Assembly (NCBI GenBank): GCA_964442035.1
Contig: CAYTWZ010000110.1
Span: 1 to 5,121, forward strand
Reading direction: 5' to 3'
Source: JAFLUQ01 sp964442035
Lineage (GTDB): Bacteria > Bacillota > Clostridia > UMGS1883
DNA: 5,121 nucleotides
The translations under genes were made by a program, and so were the position numbers. Every line of letters starts with the position of its first letter. The stretch's first letter is position 1. Under the pieces are notes generated by a model that had not been told where the DNA came from, searched no databases, and saw only the letters and a list, made by a program, of their open reading frames with translations. Shown piece by piece: positions 5,110 to 5,121 of this stretch.

Positions 5110-5121
5110 ATTTTTTCATAG

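Overview
The window looks like chromosomal DNA of a Gram-positive anaerobe of the Clostridia, probably an Oscillospiraceae/Ruminococcaceae-type bacterium. The grounds are an intact spore protease gene (gpr), purine-rich AAGGAGG-type ribosome binding sites, a clostridial-type nifS-nifU pair, a fermentative iron-dependent alcohol dehydrogenase and many short structured intergenic repeats. The taxon is inferred from gene content; no marker gene fixes it.

Layout. 1-34: right end of a structured repeat whose fuller copy lies at 3081-3255. 68-1225 (+): fucO, lactaldehyde reductase. 1226-1398: convergent gap with two hairpin terminators. 1399-1749 (-): HxlR-family regulator, with a good promoter at 1837-1865. 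1898-2068: a 171-bp MITE-like element with inverted ends (copy A), ending just before gpr. 2099-3025 (+): gpr. 3026-3274: a hairpin-rich leader containing repeat C. 3275-4441 (+): nifS, cysteine desulfurase. 4441-4890 (+): nifU, Fe-S scaffold, overlapping nifS by one base. 4898-4929: terminator. 4969-5066: MITE-like copy B, shorter and inverted relative to A. 5080-5109: near-consensus promoter reading out of the window.

The gap between the hxlR start and the gpr start is about 350 bases. It holds the hxlR promoter with its AT-rich palindromes and MITE copy A; no other gene is visible there.

How the genes work together. nifS and nifU form one translationally coupled unit: NifS takes sulfur from cysteine and NifU assembles Fe-S clusters on it. 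fucO, hxlR and gpr are functionally separate (fermentation of deoxy-sugar products, probable redox or electrophile sensing, and degradation of small acid-soluble proteins during spore germination). What links the region is its repeats: a shared hairpin block sits just before the ribosome binding sites of both fucO and nifS, and the two MITE copies flank gpr-nifS-nifU. I see no new multi-gene system here. The least explained material is the intergenic structured DNA.
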